64,000 nucleotides of DNA from Pseudidiomarina atlantica. Lineage in GTDB: Bacteria; Pseudomonadota; Gammaproteobacteria; Enterobacterales; Alteromonadaceae. The DNA is taken from the NCBI RefSeq assembly GCF_000753735.1, contig NZ_JPIN01000002.1:124001-188000 (forward strand), given 5' to 3'. Below the pieces are notes generated by a model. That model was not told the DNA's origin and searched no databases. It saw nothing but the letters and a program-made list of their open reading frames with translations. Below are positions 52,161 through 60,279 of this stretch, one piece after another (position 1 is the first letter of the stretch; each line of letters begins with the position of its first letter). Made by a program: the position numbers and the translations under genes.

Positions 52161-53405
52161 GTGTCTGAGTTTTATCCTCGGTTTGCTGAATCAATCATTA
52201 ACGATGCCTTGCGAGATTCGCCGGTTGTATTGATACATGGCTCGCGGCAGAGTGGCAAAACAACGCTGGCAAAACAAATCGGTGAGCCTTTGGGCTATCA
52301 TTATTTTAGTTTTGACGATGCGAACCAACTCGCCGCGGCAAAAGCTGATCCAGTGGGCTTTGTACGAGACCTCCCAGATTTCTGTATTCTCGACGAAATT
52401 CAACGAGCACCAGAATTGTTTGCCGCGATTAAAGCGAATGTCGATGCGAATCGAGTTGCAGGGCGCTTTATCTTGACGGGTTCAGCGAATATTTTGTTGT
52501 TACCAACGTTATCGGACTCGCTCGCTGGACGAATGGAAATAGTGCATTTGCGGCCACTTTCCAGAGCTGAGATTGCAGGACGCGTCGCTAAGACTGTATT
52601 TGATGAATTGCTCTCTGCTAAAGGATCTCCTACATTCGCACCAGCTAGATTACGACGATTGGGTAGCGAGTTAAGTGAAATTGTCTGTGCTGGCGGCTAT
52701 CCTCCTGCGATCTTACGATCGAGCGTAAGGCGGCGTTCCGTGTGGTATCGCGATTATGTGACAACGCTCATTCAACGCGATGTTCAGGATATCGCAGCGA
52801 TTCAAAATCTCAGTGTATTGCCACGTCTTTTAGAAACTGCTGCGAGCCAGACTGCGCGCCTTTTTAATGTAAGTGAATTGGCCTCACCTTTCGCTCTCTC
52901 GCGTCCCACAATCAGCGACTATATAGGGTTGTTAGGCCAGCTATTCATTATCGAACAGTTGCAACCTTGGCATACCAATAGACTCAGTCGGAGTATCAAA
53001 ACGCCAAAGCTGCACTTCCTTGATACCGGCCTCGTGTGCTCATTATTGGGGCTGACAGCAGACACGCTTTATCAAGATCGAGGGCTTCTAGGGCAAATTC
53101 TCGAAACCTTTGTTTTGCAGGAGCTTCGTAAACATGCGGACTCATTTGATGAGCCTTTGAAGTTTTTTCACTTCCGCAATAAAGATAAAGTCGAAGTTGA
53201 TATCGTGGTCGAAGCGGGACGTCGCATCTACGGAATCGAAGTAAAATCAGCAAGTACTGTAACTGCTGCCGACTTCAAAGGATTAAAAAAGCTACAACAG
53301 CACGTTCCAAGCGACTTCGGTTTAGGAGTTGTATTTTATGATGGCGATGCTGTTCTTCCATTTGGCGAAGGTCTATTTGCTGTACCTGTGAGTGTGCTTC
53401 TGTAG
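52161..53405 (+). CDS. AAA_14 ATPase with DUF4143 and nuclease-like C-terminus
   Basis: 414 residues from GTG 52161. Walker A is GSRQSGKTTLAKQ near 27-39, Walker B FCILDEIQRAPELF near 74-87, and sensor-type FILTGSANILLLPTL near 100-115. The DUF4143 part (about 200-340) contains RDVQDIAAIQNLSVLPRLLE and PTISDYIGLLGQLFIIEQ, a winged-helix-like motif. The last part has KVEVDIVVEAGRRIYGIEVK near 352-371, the D-x(n)-E-x-K pattern of PD-(D/E)XK-type folds. This family is common in genomic islands. Its biological role is unknown. It follows the 22-bp repeat array, which probably controls it. Composition is AT-richer than the neighbours. Confidence 0.9.
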   Translation: MSEFYPRFAESIINDALRDSPVVLIHGSRQSGKTTLAKQIGEPLGYHYFSFDDANQLAAAKADPVGFVRDLPDFCILDEIQRAPELFAAIKANVDANRVAGRFILTGSANILLLPTLSDSLAGRMEIVHLRPLSRAEIAGRVAKTVFDELLSAKGSPTFAPARLRRLGSELSEIVCAGGYPPAILRSSVRRRSVWYRDYVTTLIQRDVQDIAAIQNLSVLPRLLETAASQTARLFNVSELASPFALSRPTISDYIGLLGQLFIIEQLQPWHTNRLSRSIKTPKLHFLDTGLVCSLLGLTADTLYQDRGLLGQILETFVLQELRKHADSFDEPLKFFHFRNKDKVEVDIVVEAGRRIYGIEVKSASTVTAADFKGLKKLQQHVPSDFGLGVVFYDGDAVLPFGEGLFAVPVSVLL

Positions 53406-53484
53406 TCGAATTTGCGAACAACTGAGCCGGAGACTTGATTGCGCGCGTGTATTATTTTCCTGCAGAGTAGTCGGGGAGACCTAT

Positions 53485-53679
53485 ATGTCGCTAACCTACG
53501 AATCAGAATTCAGTTGCCCGTATTGCATGGCACCGAACAGCATCGAAGTGGACCCGCTGTACGATATTGGCGAGCAGCAAATTGTCGATTGCCAAATCTG
53601 CTGCCAGCCGATTGAAGTGGTCATCGTCGAGCTTGCTGCGGGCGACTTCGAGGTTATCGCCCGCACTGATGACGAGTAG
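53485..53679 (+). CDS. CPXCG-motif small cysteine-rich zinc-binding protein
   Basis: 64 residues from ATG 53485 (RBS GGGGAGA). CPYCMAPNSIEVDP near 11-24 and DCQICCQPIEVVI near 35-47 give two CxxC pairs, the zinc knuckle of the CPXCG family. No longer protein is supported. Function is unknown; the family is small, cytoplasmic and widespread in gammaproteobacteria. Its stop lies inside the hairpin terminator that follows. Confidence 0.93.
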   Translation: MSLTYESEFSCPYCMAPNSIEVDPLYDIGEQQIVDCQICCQPIEVVIVELAAGDFEVIARTDDE

Positions 53680-53736
53680 AAAGGGCAGCCCTCCCTCGCG
53701 GTCGGGCGCAACCGCAGGAGGGGCTGCCCTTTTTCT
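53678..53736. terminator. Bidirectional hairpin terminator built from two inverted 14-bp repeats
   Basis: AGAAAGGGCAGCCCTCC (53678-53694) pairs with GGAGGGGCTGCCCTTTTTCT (53717-53736), leaving a GC-rich loop. The descending T-run serves the plus strand and the leading AGAAA the minus strand. It lies between the convergent CPXCG and HTH genes and overlaps the stop codons of both. The arms are copies of the dispersed repeat seen at 6205, 10655, 54073 and 55397. Confidence 0.85.
53712..53732. repeat. 21-bp direct repeat, left copy
   Basis: CCGCAGGAGGGGCTGCCCTT plus one T recurs exactly at 54064-54084, 352 bases away. The pair brackets the orphan HTH gene. It overlaps the hairpin terminator. Left boundary of a possible small mobile or duplicated unit. 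Confidence 0.75.
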
Positions 53737-53977
53737 AGCTGTTTTGCAGGCGGGACCAGAGCTGGCTGTTGTTGCGTTGCAGCATTACGAGCTGCAATTC
53801 GAGCGCTTCGGTGATTTTCAGCAGCGTCTCAATTCGGCCATCGCCAGAGCGCTCAAACCTTGATACCACGGCCTGTGTAGAGCTTATTCGTGCCGCTAAC
53901 TCTGCCTGTGACCAGCCCAACGCCAGCCGTGCCTTTTTGATACTTTCCCCAATTTCTTTTGCCGTTTCGAGCCGCAT
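53735..53977 (-). CDS. Orphan HipB-like XRE regulator
   Basis: 80 residues. A Cro/C1 helix-turn-helix spans about 14-55: IKKARLALGWSQAELAARIS, then AVVSRFERSGDGRIETLLKI. It resembles HipB-type antitoxins, but no hipA-like toxin is beside it. The inverted repeat CGATATAT/ATATATCG lies 20-50 bases before its start and is a good autoregulatory site. Two 21-bp direct repeats bracket the gene (53712 and 54064). The toxin partner may have been lost, or the gene may be a lone regulator. Confidence 0.85.
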   Translation of the reverse strand: MRLETAKEIGESIKKARLALGWSQAELAARISSTQAVVSRFERSGDGRIETLLKITEALELQLVMLQRNNSQLWSRLQNS

Positions 53978-53996
53978 AATCGCTTTATACCTTTTC

Positions 53997-54026
53997 CGAT
54001 ATATCCTGTTCTCCTTAAATATATCG
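53997..54026. promoter_or_regulatory. Operator-like inverted repeat before the orphan HTH gene
   Basis: CGATATAT (53997-54004) and ATATATCG (54019-54026) form a perfect 8-bp inverted repeat with a 14-base spacer. It is placed in the AT-rich promoter region of the HTH gene. Autorepression by the HTH protein is the likely use. Confidence 0.6.
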
Positions 54027-54063
54027 TATTAGGCATAATAGGCAAATTAAATTTGCCCAATCC

Positions 54064-54086
54064 CCGCAGGAGGGGCTGCCCTTTCT
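54064..54086. repeat. 21-bp direct repeat, right copy, with 14-bp dispersed word
   Basis: Second exact copy of the 21-bp repeat at 53712. It contains GGGCTGCCCTTTCT (54073-54086), the exact reverse complement of the dispersed 14-mer. A weak hairpin, TACCGC...GCGGTA, follows at 54086-54106. The rest of the gap to 54178 holds no gene. Confidence 0.75.
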
Positions 54087-54178
54087 ACCGCGGGAAACGG
54101 GCGGTAGGTCTTGATGTCACTACATTGTCATGGAAAAGTTCGATACTATCTCGGCAATGAAATTTCTATGGTACGAGG

Positions 54179-55396
54179 GTGAAGATGCGAGTTATTGTTC
54201 TGGCGTTGCTGTTGGTAGGCGCGTTGCAAGTGAGTCATGCACAAGAGCAGGACCAAACGGTGGTGTTGATTTCTATCGATGGTTTTCGTCATGACTACAT
54301 CGAAAAATACGATGCCAAGAACATTGCGGCGATTGCTGAACAGGGCGCTCGTGCTGAGGGGTTGATTCCGGTTTATCCGGCCAAGACCTTCCCGAATCAC
54401 ATCTCCATTGTGACTGGCCAGTATCCATCGAATCATGGCATTGTTGATAATCGCTTTTTTGATACTGAGCGGCAGCAAAAGTACCAAATGGGCGATGGTG
54501 TCAAAGACAGCACCTGGCTGACCACGCTGCCAATTTGGAACCTTGCCGAATTTCAGGGGGTAAAAGCGGCAACATTTTTCTGGCCAGAGTCTGAAGCACG
54601 CATCAATGGACGCACCGCCAGCTACTACTTTAATTACAGCAAGCCTGCGCCTTACGAGCAGCGCATCGACCAAATTGTGCAGTGGCTGCAACTACCGAAG
54701 CCCGCGCGGCCACGCTTGGTCACCGGTTATTTCTCGTTGGTGGATACCATGGGGCACCGCTTCGGACCTGACTCTGAGCAGGTCAAAGAGGCGGTCAGCT
54801 ACCTCGATGAGCTCATCGGTGATCTGTGGCAACGTCTGCAAAATGATGTCGACGCACCCGTTAATCTGATTCTGGTTTCCGACCACGGCATGACGCAAAT
54901 CACCGCTGCCGAGATGATCGATCCGGCGCAGCTGCCTATTGATAATGAATTGTTCACCGTCGTCAATGCGCAGACACGCCTGCTGATTTATCCAAACCAA
55001 GAGACAACAGAAGCGCAGGTGAACGAACTACGACAGCAACTTGAAGCGATGCCAAATCGTCAATTCGTCATTGAATCTGAAGCGCAGTTACAAGCCTTAA
55101 ATGTGAGCCAAGGTCCGCGAAAACCCTCGTTAATTCTCGGCGTAGACGCGCCTGCGAGTTTCGGTCGAGGAGCACCTGAGGAGTGGCGCGATGGTGGCAC
55201 CCATGGTTACCACTCCCATCGCGATATGGATGGCATTTTCATCGCTGCTGGTCCTGCGATAAAGCAACAACATCCGCTGCCGCGTTTTCAGAACATCCAC
55301 ATTTACCCGTTTATGGCGAAATTGCTAAGCCTTGAGCTACTGACGCCGATCGATGGTGACGAAACCGTTTTACAGCCTCTGATTTTAACGAAATAA
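54179..55396 (+). CDS. Exported alkaline-phosphatase-superfamily nucleotide pyrophosphatase/phosphodiesterase
   Basis: 405 residues from GTG 54179 or 403 from ATG 54185; a signal peptide ends near SHAQE. It belongs to the NPP group. A metal Asp lies in LISIDGFRHDYI near 35. The nucleophile Thr is in AKTFPNHISIVTGQYP near 65. VDTMGHRFGPDS near 187 and SDHGMTQI near 237 carry further metal ligands, and GTHGYHSHRDMDG-like THGYHSHRDMDG near 341 supplies the last His. Such enzymes split nucleotide phosphodiesters in the periplasm or outside the cell. Key residues are all present, so activity is likely; the exact substrate is open. It is followed at once by a 14-bp repeat copy and a convergent LysR gene. 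Confidence 0.92.
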   Translation: MKMRVIVLALLLVGALQVSHAQEQDQTVVLISIDGFRHDYIEKYDAKNIAAIAEQGARAEGLIPVYPAKTFPNHISIVTGQYPSNHGIVDNRFFDTERQQKYQMGDGVKDSTWLTTLPIWNLAEFQGVKAATFFWPESEARINGRTASYYFNYSKPAPYEQRIDQIVQWLQLPKPARPRLVTGYFSLVDTMGHRFGPDSEQVKEAVSYLDELIGDLWQRLQNDVDAPVNLILVSDHGMTQITAAEMIDPAQLPIDNELFTVVNAQTRLLIYPNQETTEAQVNELRQQLEAMPNRQFVIESEAQLQALNVSQGPRKPSLILGVDAPASFGRGAPEEWRDGGTHGYHSHRDMDGIFIAAGPAIKQQHPLPRFQNIHIYPFMAKLLSLELLTPIDGDETVLQPLILTK

Positions 55397-55410
55397 GGGC
55401 TGCCCTTTCT
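55397..55410 (-). repeat. Dispersed 14-bp repeat, minus orientation, after the NPP gene
   Basis: GGGCTGCCCTTTCT is the exact reverse complement of the 14-mer. It starts at the base after the NPP stop codon and lies between two convergent genes, as expected for a terminator-associated element. Confidence 0.7.
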
Positions 55411-55427
55411 GGCGGGGTGGGCGCATT

Positions 55428-56300
55428 TTAAAAGGCGTCCCAGCTCGGTGGGTCGCCGAAGTAGCCATCGATGAAGTCGATAAAGCTGCGCACTTTACTG
55501 GCGAGTAATTGGCGGTGTGCGAATACCGCGTAAAGTCCGAGAGGGGCGGGTGTCACGCCTGTCAGAATGGCCTGCAAGCGGCCAGCCGCGAGATCGACTC
55601 CGGCGATAAAGGTCGGTTGCAAAGCAATGCCTTGGCCGGCACACGCCGCGGCAACGAGCACGTCGCCATTATTGCTGCGCAATACTTGTTGTGCGTCATC
55701 TAAAACTGGTTCGCGCAAATAGCTGTAGTGCAAATATCGATGCGTCTGTAATGCGGCTAGGTCGGCAGGTTCACCATAGCGCGCAAGATACGCGGGTGCG
55801 GCGCAGTAGACTAAGCGAATCGGCGCAATGCGACGGGCAATGAGCGAGGACGATTCGAGTTGACCAATGCGTAAGGCAATATCAAAACCCTCCTCGACAA
55901 TATCGACTTTGCGATCGTTGAGCTGCAAGTCGATGACCACTTCCGGATAGGCAGCCTGAAACGCCGCTAGCGCTGGCGGCAAATGGCGAATCGCAAACGA
56001 TACCGGCGCGCTGATGCGCAGAACACCGCGCGGTTGCTGCTGCATACCGGTCAGTTGTAGTTCCATACTCTCGATATCGTCGAGTACCTGCTGGGCGCGT
56101 AAATAATAGGTTTGCCCAGCTTCGGTTAAATGCTGTCGCCGCGTAGTGCGATTTAGCAATCGAACATCAAGATCAGCTTCAAGTTGTGCGAGTGTTTTGC
56201 TAACAAGTTGCGGCGAAATATTGAGCTTATCCGCCGCGCCAACAAACGAGCCAGCGTCGACCACTGCCACGAATATGCGCATTGCTTGTACTTTATCCAC
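55428..56300 (-). CDS. LysR-family transcriptional regulator
   Basis: 290 residues from GTG 56300; a TTG five codons earlier is less likely because LysR proteins start close to the helix-turn-helix. The HTH is MRIFVAVVDAGSFVGAADKL, followed by ISPQLVSKTLAQLEADLDVR. The ligand-binding half has GVLRISAPVSFAIRHLPPAL near 90 and VAAACAGQGIALQPTFIAG near 225, typical of the substrate domain. It diverges from doxX-dodA across 117 bases and probably regulates them in response to a small aromatic or thiol ligand, which is inference. Confidence 0.93.
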   Translation of the reverse strand: MDKVQAMRIFVAVVDAGSFVGAADKLNISPQLVSKTLAQLEADLDVRLLNRTTRRQHLTEAGQTYYLRAQQVLDDIESMELQLTGMQQQPRGVLRISAPVSFAIRHLPPALAAFQAAYPEVVIDLQLNDRKVDIVEEGFDIALRIGQLESSSLIARRIAPIRLVYCAAPAYLARYGEPADLAALQTHRYLHYSYLREPVLDDAQQVLRSNNGDVLVAAACAGQGIALQPTFIAGVDLAAGRLQAILTGVTPAPLGLYAVFAHRQLLASKVRSFIDFIDGYFGDPPSWDAF

Positions 56301-56417
56301 TGTTTTACCTATCAATTAACCACGATTTGTAGTTAATAAAGCAAATTTTAAGGTATTAATCTATACCTAAGCGAGGCGTAAAGTAGCCACATCTTAAAAC
56401 GTCATCGAGGATTTATT

Positions 56418-56858
56418 ATGAACACAGCAAAATTTCGCACACTCTTACGCAGTAACGCCGGCTTCGCCGCACTTATTTTACGCGTTCCAGTCGGCATCAT
56501 CTTGGCTGCGCATGGTGCGCAAAAACTATTCGGTTGGTTTGGTGGCTACGGTCTCGAAGGTACCGGACAATGGATGGCAAGTATCGGTCTCGAGCCTGGT
56601 TTTCTCATGGCGTTGCTAGCGGGTGCAGCTGAGTTCTTCGGCGGTCTCGCGTTGATACTGGGTATCCTGACGCGTCCAGCAGCGCTCATTTCGGCGGTTA
56701 CCATGGTGGTGGCGATTTTCACGGTGCACTTTGAGAATGGCTTGTTCATGGCTAACAATGGTTATGAATTTGCCTTGAGCCTGCTGGCCGCCACTGCTGC
56801 CCTTACGGTTATGGGTGCGGGTCGTTTTTCACTTGATAATGCCATTGCAGGTAACTGA
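56418..56858 (+). CDS. DoxX-family membrane protein
   Basis: 146 residues with four hydrophobic segments. Conserved DoxX phrases are RVPVGIILAAHGAQKLFGWF near 22-41 and GAAEFFGGLALILGILTRPA near 74-93. DoxX-like proteins are linked to quinone or thiol redox work in the membrane and often accompany stress or aromatic-degradation genes. Its stop overlaps the start of the DODA gene by one base, so the two are made together. LysR is divergent. Confidence 0.93.
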   Translation: MNTAKFRTLLRSNAGFAALILRVPVGIILAAHGAQKLFGWFGGYGLEGTGQWMASIGLEPGFLMALLAGAAEFFGGLALILGILTRPAALISAVTMVVAIFTVHFENGLFMANNGYEFALSLLAATAALTVMGAGRFSLDNAIAGN

Positions 56859-57661
56859 TGAAATCACAGCAAGTCATCTTTGTGTCGCACGGTGGGGGCC
56901 CTTTGCCCCTGCTTGGCGATCCCCAGCATCAAGAGCTGACGATGCAATTGCGACAACTCGGCTCACGCATCGCCAAGCCGACTGCGATACTGGTGGTCAG
57001 TGCGCACTGGGAAGCGCTGCAGCCGACTGTAACAAGTGCCGCGCAGCCAGCGCTGCTCTACGATTATTACGGGTTTCCACCCGAATCTTACCAGCTCACG
57101 TATCCAGCGCCTGGGCATCCGCAACTGGCGCAGCAGATCGTCGCTACCTTGCACAAACATGGCATCACAGCAACGCTAGATGCACAGCGTGGACTCGATC
57201 ATGGCGTCTTTGTGCCGCTTAAGCTGATGTTCCCGACTGCAGCTATTCCGGTGGTCCAGCTGAGCCTCAAGGCCAATCTCGACCCCCAGCAACACATCGA
57301 TTTAGGACAGGCGTTAGCCGACTTGGAGTACGAAAACTTGCTGATTCTCGGCTCGGGCTTCTCGTTTCATAATATGCGGGCGTTTTTCGCGCCGCAAACG
57401 GAAGCTACTGAACGCCGTAATCAGGCATTTGAGAATTGGTTAAAATTGACCTTAACCGATACCCAATTGAATGAGAGTGAACGCCAACAGCGACTGATCC
57501 ATTGGGAACAGGCACCCGAAGCACGCTTTTGTCACCCGCGTGAGGAACATTTGTTGCCGCTTTTAGTTTGCTACGGCGCCACGCGACGCGCTGCGGATAG
57601 CTATCAAATGGCACGAACTTTGGGCCGTACGGCCGGCATGTTTATCTGGTCCAAGCGATAA
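56858..57661 (+). CDS. DODA-type extradiol aromatic-ring dioxygenase (YgiD-like)
   Basis: 267 residues. FVSHGGGPLPLLGD at the start gives the first metal His, and VSAHWEA near 48 and GLDHGVFVPLKLMFP near 110 the others. PVVQLSLKANLDPQQH, LILGSGFSFHNMRAF and HPREEHLLPLLVCYGA complete the class III extradiol fold (YgiD, 4,5-DOPA dioxygenase). The enzyme opens catechol-type rings next to the hydroxyls using a non-haem divalent metal. It is translationally coupled to DoxX and probably under the divergent LysR. Confidence 0.95.
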   Translation: MKSQQVIFVSHGGGPLPLLGDPQHQELTMQLRQLGSRIAKPTAILVVSAHWEALQPTVTSAAQPALLYDYYGFPPESYQLTYPAPGHPQLAQQIVATLHKHGITATLDAQRGLDHGVFVPLKLMFPTAAIPVVQLSLKANLDPQQHIDLGQALADLEYENLLILGSGFSFHNMRAFFAPQTEATERRNQAFENWLKLTLTDTQLNESERQQRLIHWEQAPEARFCHPREEHLLPLLVCYGATRRAADSYQMARTLGRTAGMFIWSKR

Positions 57662-57779
57662 TTCCGGCACTCATCCAAACCATTCCTTAGCTCGTAAGGA
57701 AAGCTTGGCGAGCATCGCAATGCCCGCGTCATACTGGCTCCAGTACAAAACAACAACACCCAAATACTGGAGCACAAAC

Positions 57780-58511
57780 ATGAACGCATTCGAAAAGAAT
57801 CTACTTCGTTTAGGTATCGTCGCAAGTTTGGCAATGGCCGGCACAGCGCTGTATAACACCACTGTAGAACAGCCCAATCACTTCGAAACTTTAAATGTTG
57901 AGCGCATCAATATTGTTGAAGCCGACGGTACAGTTAAACTGCTGATCACCAACACCGAGCGTTTTCCGACTACCGAAGAAGTCAACGGCCGCGTACTGAA
58001 CGAAACCCGTAAAAAGCGTTCGGGCATGTTGTTCTTCAACGAAGAAGGTATGGAAGCGGGCGGCTTGATTTTTGACGGCAGCAAAAATGAGCAAGGTCAT
58101 AGTTCTGGTTTGTCGCTCACCTTTGATCAATACAACGGTGACCAAGTCATGCAGTTGTTGACGACTGATCAGGAACGCGGCGACCAACGTCGGGTGAGCT
58201 CGGCACTGGTTTTCAACGACCGTCCAGAGCACGAAACCCAAGATAAAGTGCGCGAGGTGATGCGTGAGATTGAACAAATCGAAGATCCGGCAGTGCGGCG
58301 CGCGAAAATTCAAGAGTATCAAGAGCAAGGGATTATCGGTGGCTCAACGCGCTTACTGCTCGGTAAAACCGGCTCACAAAATAACGGCTTGTTTTTGTTT
58401 GCGAAAGACGGTTCGCCACGGGCGATGTTTTATGTCGACGCTAACGACCAAGTTCAGTTACAGTTTATGAATGACAAAGGTGAAGTGACCCACTCATGGC
58501 CAGAACAGTAA
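57780..58511 (+). CDS. Membrane-anchored protein of unknown function linked to a LytS/LytTR pair
   Basis: 243 residues from ATG 57780. One hydrophobic segment near the start (LLRLGIVASLAMAGTALYNT, 8-27) would anchor it or act as a signal. The rest is beta-rich with acidic repeats: LNVERINIVEADGTVKLLIT, MLFFNEEGMEAGGLIFDGSK, GLSLTFDQYNGDQVMQLL, and SPRAMFYVDANDQVQLQFMN near the end. The phrases look like a repeated beta unit. I recognise no family. The downstream sensor kinase starts at the last base of its stop (TAATG), and the response regulator follows, so this is probably a sensory or effector partner of that system. Confidence 0.8.
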   Translation: MNAFEKNLLRLGIVASLAMAGTALYNTTVEQPNHFETLNVERINIVEADGTVKLLITNTERFPTTEEVNGRVLNETRKKRSGMLFFNEEGMEAGGLIFDGSKNEQGHSSGLSLTFDQYNGDQVMQLLTTDQERGDQRRVSSALVFNDRPEHETQDKVREVMREIEQIEDPAVRRAKIQEYQEQGIIGGSTRLLLGKTGSQNNGLFLFAKDGSPRAMFYVDANDQVQLQFMNDKGEVTHSWPEQ

Positions 58512-59545
58512 TGCTGCAACGTTTTATGCAGTTCCTCCACATCGACCGCGCCTTTTTAGGTGCGGTCTTTGTGTTTGCTTATATTTTTGTGATCAGCGTA
58601 CGGCTTACGTCAGGCCAGTGGTCTTGGTATGTCTTCACGCCTGAAGGGCCGCTTGCGCAATTTATCCAGGCGCTGTTGATTTTCACGTTACTGCGGCTAT
58701 TACTGAATCGGTTCGCCACCAGCGCACGTAAAAGCTATGTCAAAGCCAGCGTCGCAGCGCTCCTTGTCTATCTTGCAGCCGCCAACGCTCTAAGTCTGCT
58801 TATCGCGCTGAGCTTCGGAACCGTCGAACGCAATTTCAACAGCTATACGTTGCTGCTCAACAACGTCAATCTGGTCGTGCAATTCGTGCTGTTTGGTGGA
58901 CTTTATTTGGCGTACAGCTACGCGCAGGACCTTAATCATGAGCGCACACAGTTGGCCAACTATCGCCAACAAGTGGCTGAATTACAGCTACAACAACTTA
59001 AACAGCAGTTGAATCCACACTTTGTTTTCAACGCCTTAAATGTGCTCGATGAACTGATTTATGCCGACACGCAACGGGCGAGCGACTACTTGAATGCGTT
59101 CGCGGAGCTTTACCGCGCAGTTTTAGAAGCCAGTGGCGAACGCCTCGTCAGCCTTGCGCACGAACTCAATTTCGCCAGCAATTACTTCAAGCTTATGCAG
59201 GTGCGCTACGGCGAGGGCTATACGCTGCAAGTACAAGGCGAGCCATCGGCACAGCGCTACTTACCGCCCTACAGCCTACAAGTGCTGATTGAGAACGCCT
59301 TGCAGCACAACCAAGCAAGTGCCACCCAACCGGTCGTCATCACTATCACCATCTCGGACGCTGACGTTACCGTGCATAACAACCGTCACCCTCGGCAACA
59401 CGCGAAACTGTCTCACCAAGTCGGCTTAACAAGCCTTACCAAGCAATTTGCGGTGCTGACGCAACAGCCGCTCGAAATTAGGTCAACGGCAACGGAATTT
59501 AGCGTACGCATGCCGTTACTCACAACACAGGTAACGCAGCCATGA
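58511..59545 (+). CDS. LytS-type sensor histidine kinase
   Basis: 344 residues from ATG 58511 (TAATG junction with the upstream gene); ATG 58496 is possible but would overlap more. Four hydrophobic segments cover about 15-145. The His_kinase domain shows QLKQQLNPHFVFNALNVLDE near 165-185, the NPHFxFN motif of the LytS/YehU class. The HATPase is short (LPPYSLQVLIENALQHNQ, then VHNNRHPR), as usual. It phosphorylates the LytTR regulator whose ATG overlaps its stop (59542-59545). The three genes form a tight operon. Confidence 0.92.
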   Translation: MLQRFMQFLHIDRAFLGAVFVFAYIFVISVRLTSGQWSWYVFTPEGPLAQFIQALLIFTLLRLLLNRFATSARKSYVKASVAALLVYLAAANALSLLIALSFGTVERNFNSYTLLLNNVNLVVQFVLFGGLYLAYSYAQDLNHERTQLANYRQQVAELQLQQLKQQLNPHFVFNALNVLDELIYADTQRASDYLNAFAELYRAVLEASGERLVSLAHELNFASNYFKLMQVRYGEGYTLQVQGEPSAQRYLPPYSLQVLIENALQHNQASATQPVVITITISDADVTVHNNRHPRQHAKLSHQVGLTSLTKQFAVLTQQPLEIRSTATEFSVRMPLLTTQVTQP

Positions 59546-60279
59546 CGAACGTCGTGATCATTGAAGACGAGCCTTTGGCGCGCGACAAATTACGTCGCAT
59601 GCTACAAAACCTTGGCGAGCCAATTGAGGTTGTGGCCGAACTCGGTAGTGTTGCAGAGGTGAAACACTGGCTCGCAACTACCTCCCAAGCGGTTGATGTG
59701 ATTTTCTCTGATATCGAGCTCAGTGACGGTAATGTCTTTGCGGCGTATGAACACGACATGCCGCCGGCACCTTTGATTTTCGTCACCGCTTACGACGCTT
59801 TTATGCTCGAGGCCTTCGAATCACAGGGTATCGCCTACTTACTGAAGCCGTATAGCGGCGCAAAGCTGGCGCAGGCATGGCAAAAGTTTAAGCAATTGAC
59901 GCAAAAAGCCGCCGCACCGAGCGCGCATACGCAACCCGCAAACGAGCCCCTACAGCGCATCGCCATTAAAACTGCGCAACAAGTGTACTTTATGCGTACC
60001 GGTGAATTCGCTTACATCAAAGCCGATGGCAATCTCATCATGGGCTTTGATCAGCAAAACCGTCGTCATTATTTGCCATTCCCATCGCTGCAAGCGTTGG
60101 AGAAGCACCTCGATTCACGCCAATTTTTTCGCATCAATCGCAGCGAAATCGTTAATGTAGACGCTATCGACAAACTCGAACGTTACTGCAAAAACTCGTA
60201 CTTGGTGTTACTCAAAAATGGCGCCCAACTCAAAACCAGTCAAAGCCGCACCAGCACGTTTAACCAATGGTTACGCTAA
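59542..60279 (+). CDS. LytTR-family response regulator
   Basis: 245 residues. The receiver has [16 protein letters not shown] at the start, the phosphoacceptor in [12 protein letters not shown] near 56, and LLKPYS near 104. The C-terminal LytTR DNA-binding domain shows [34 protein letters not shown] and [17 protein letters not shown]. It is a partner of the kinase just upstream and would act on promoters for envelope or colony traits, which is family knowledge only. It converges with the LLM gene and overlaps it by 4 bases. Confidence 0.95.
   Translation: MTNVVIIEDEPLARDKLRRMLQNLGEPIEVVAELGSVAEVKHWLATTSQAVDVIFSDIELSDGNVFAAYEHDMPPAPLIFVTAYDAFMLEAFESQGIAYLLKPYSGAKLAQAWQKFKQLTQKAAAPSAHTQPANEPLQRIAIKTAQQVYFMRTGEFAYIKADGNLIMGFDQQNRRHYLPFPSLQALEKHLDSRQFFRINRSEIVNVDAIDKLERYCKNSYLVLLKNGAQLKTSQSRTSTFNQWLR

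Noticed and set aside
52161-53405. IS21 helper ATPase IstB next to the repeat array
   Set aside because: The protein is of AAA_14/DUF4143 type, not IstB, and no istA is present; at most a leftover IS end precedes it.
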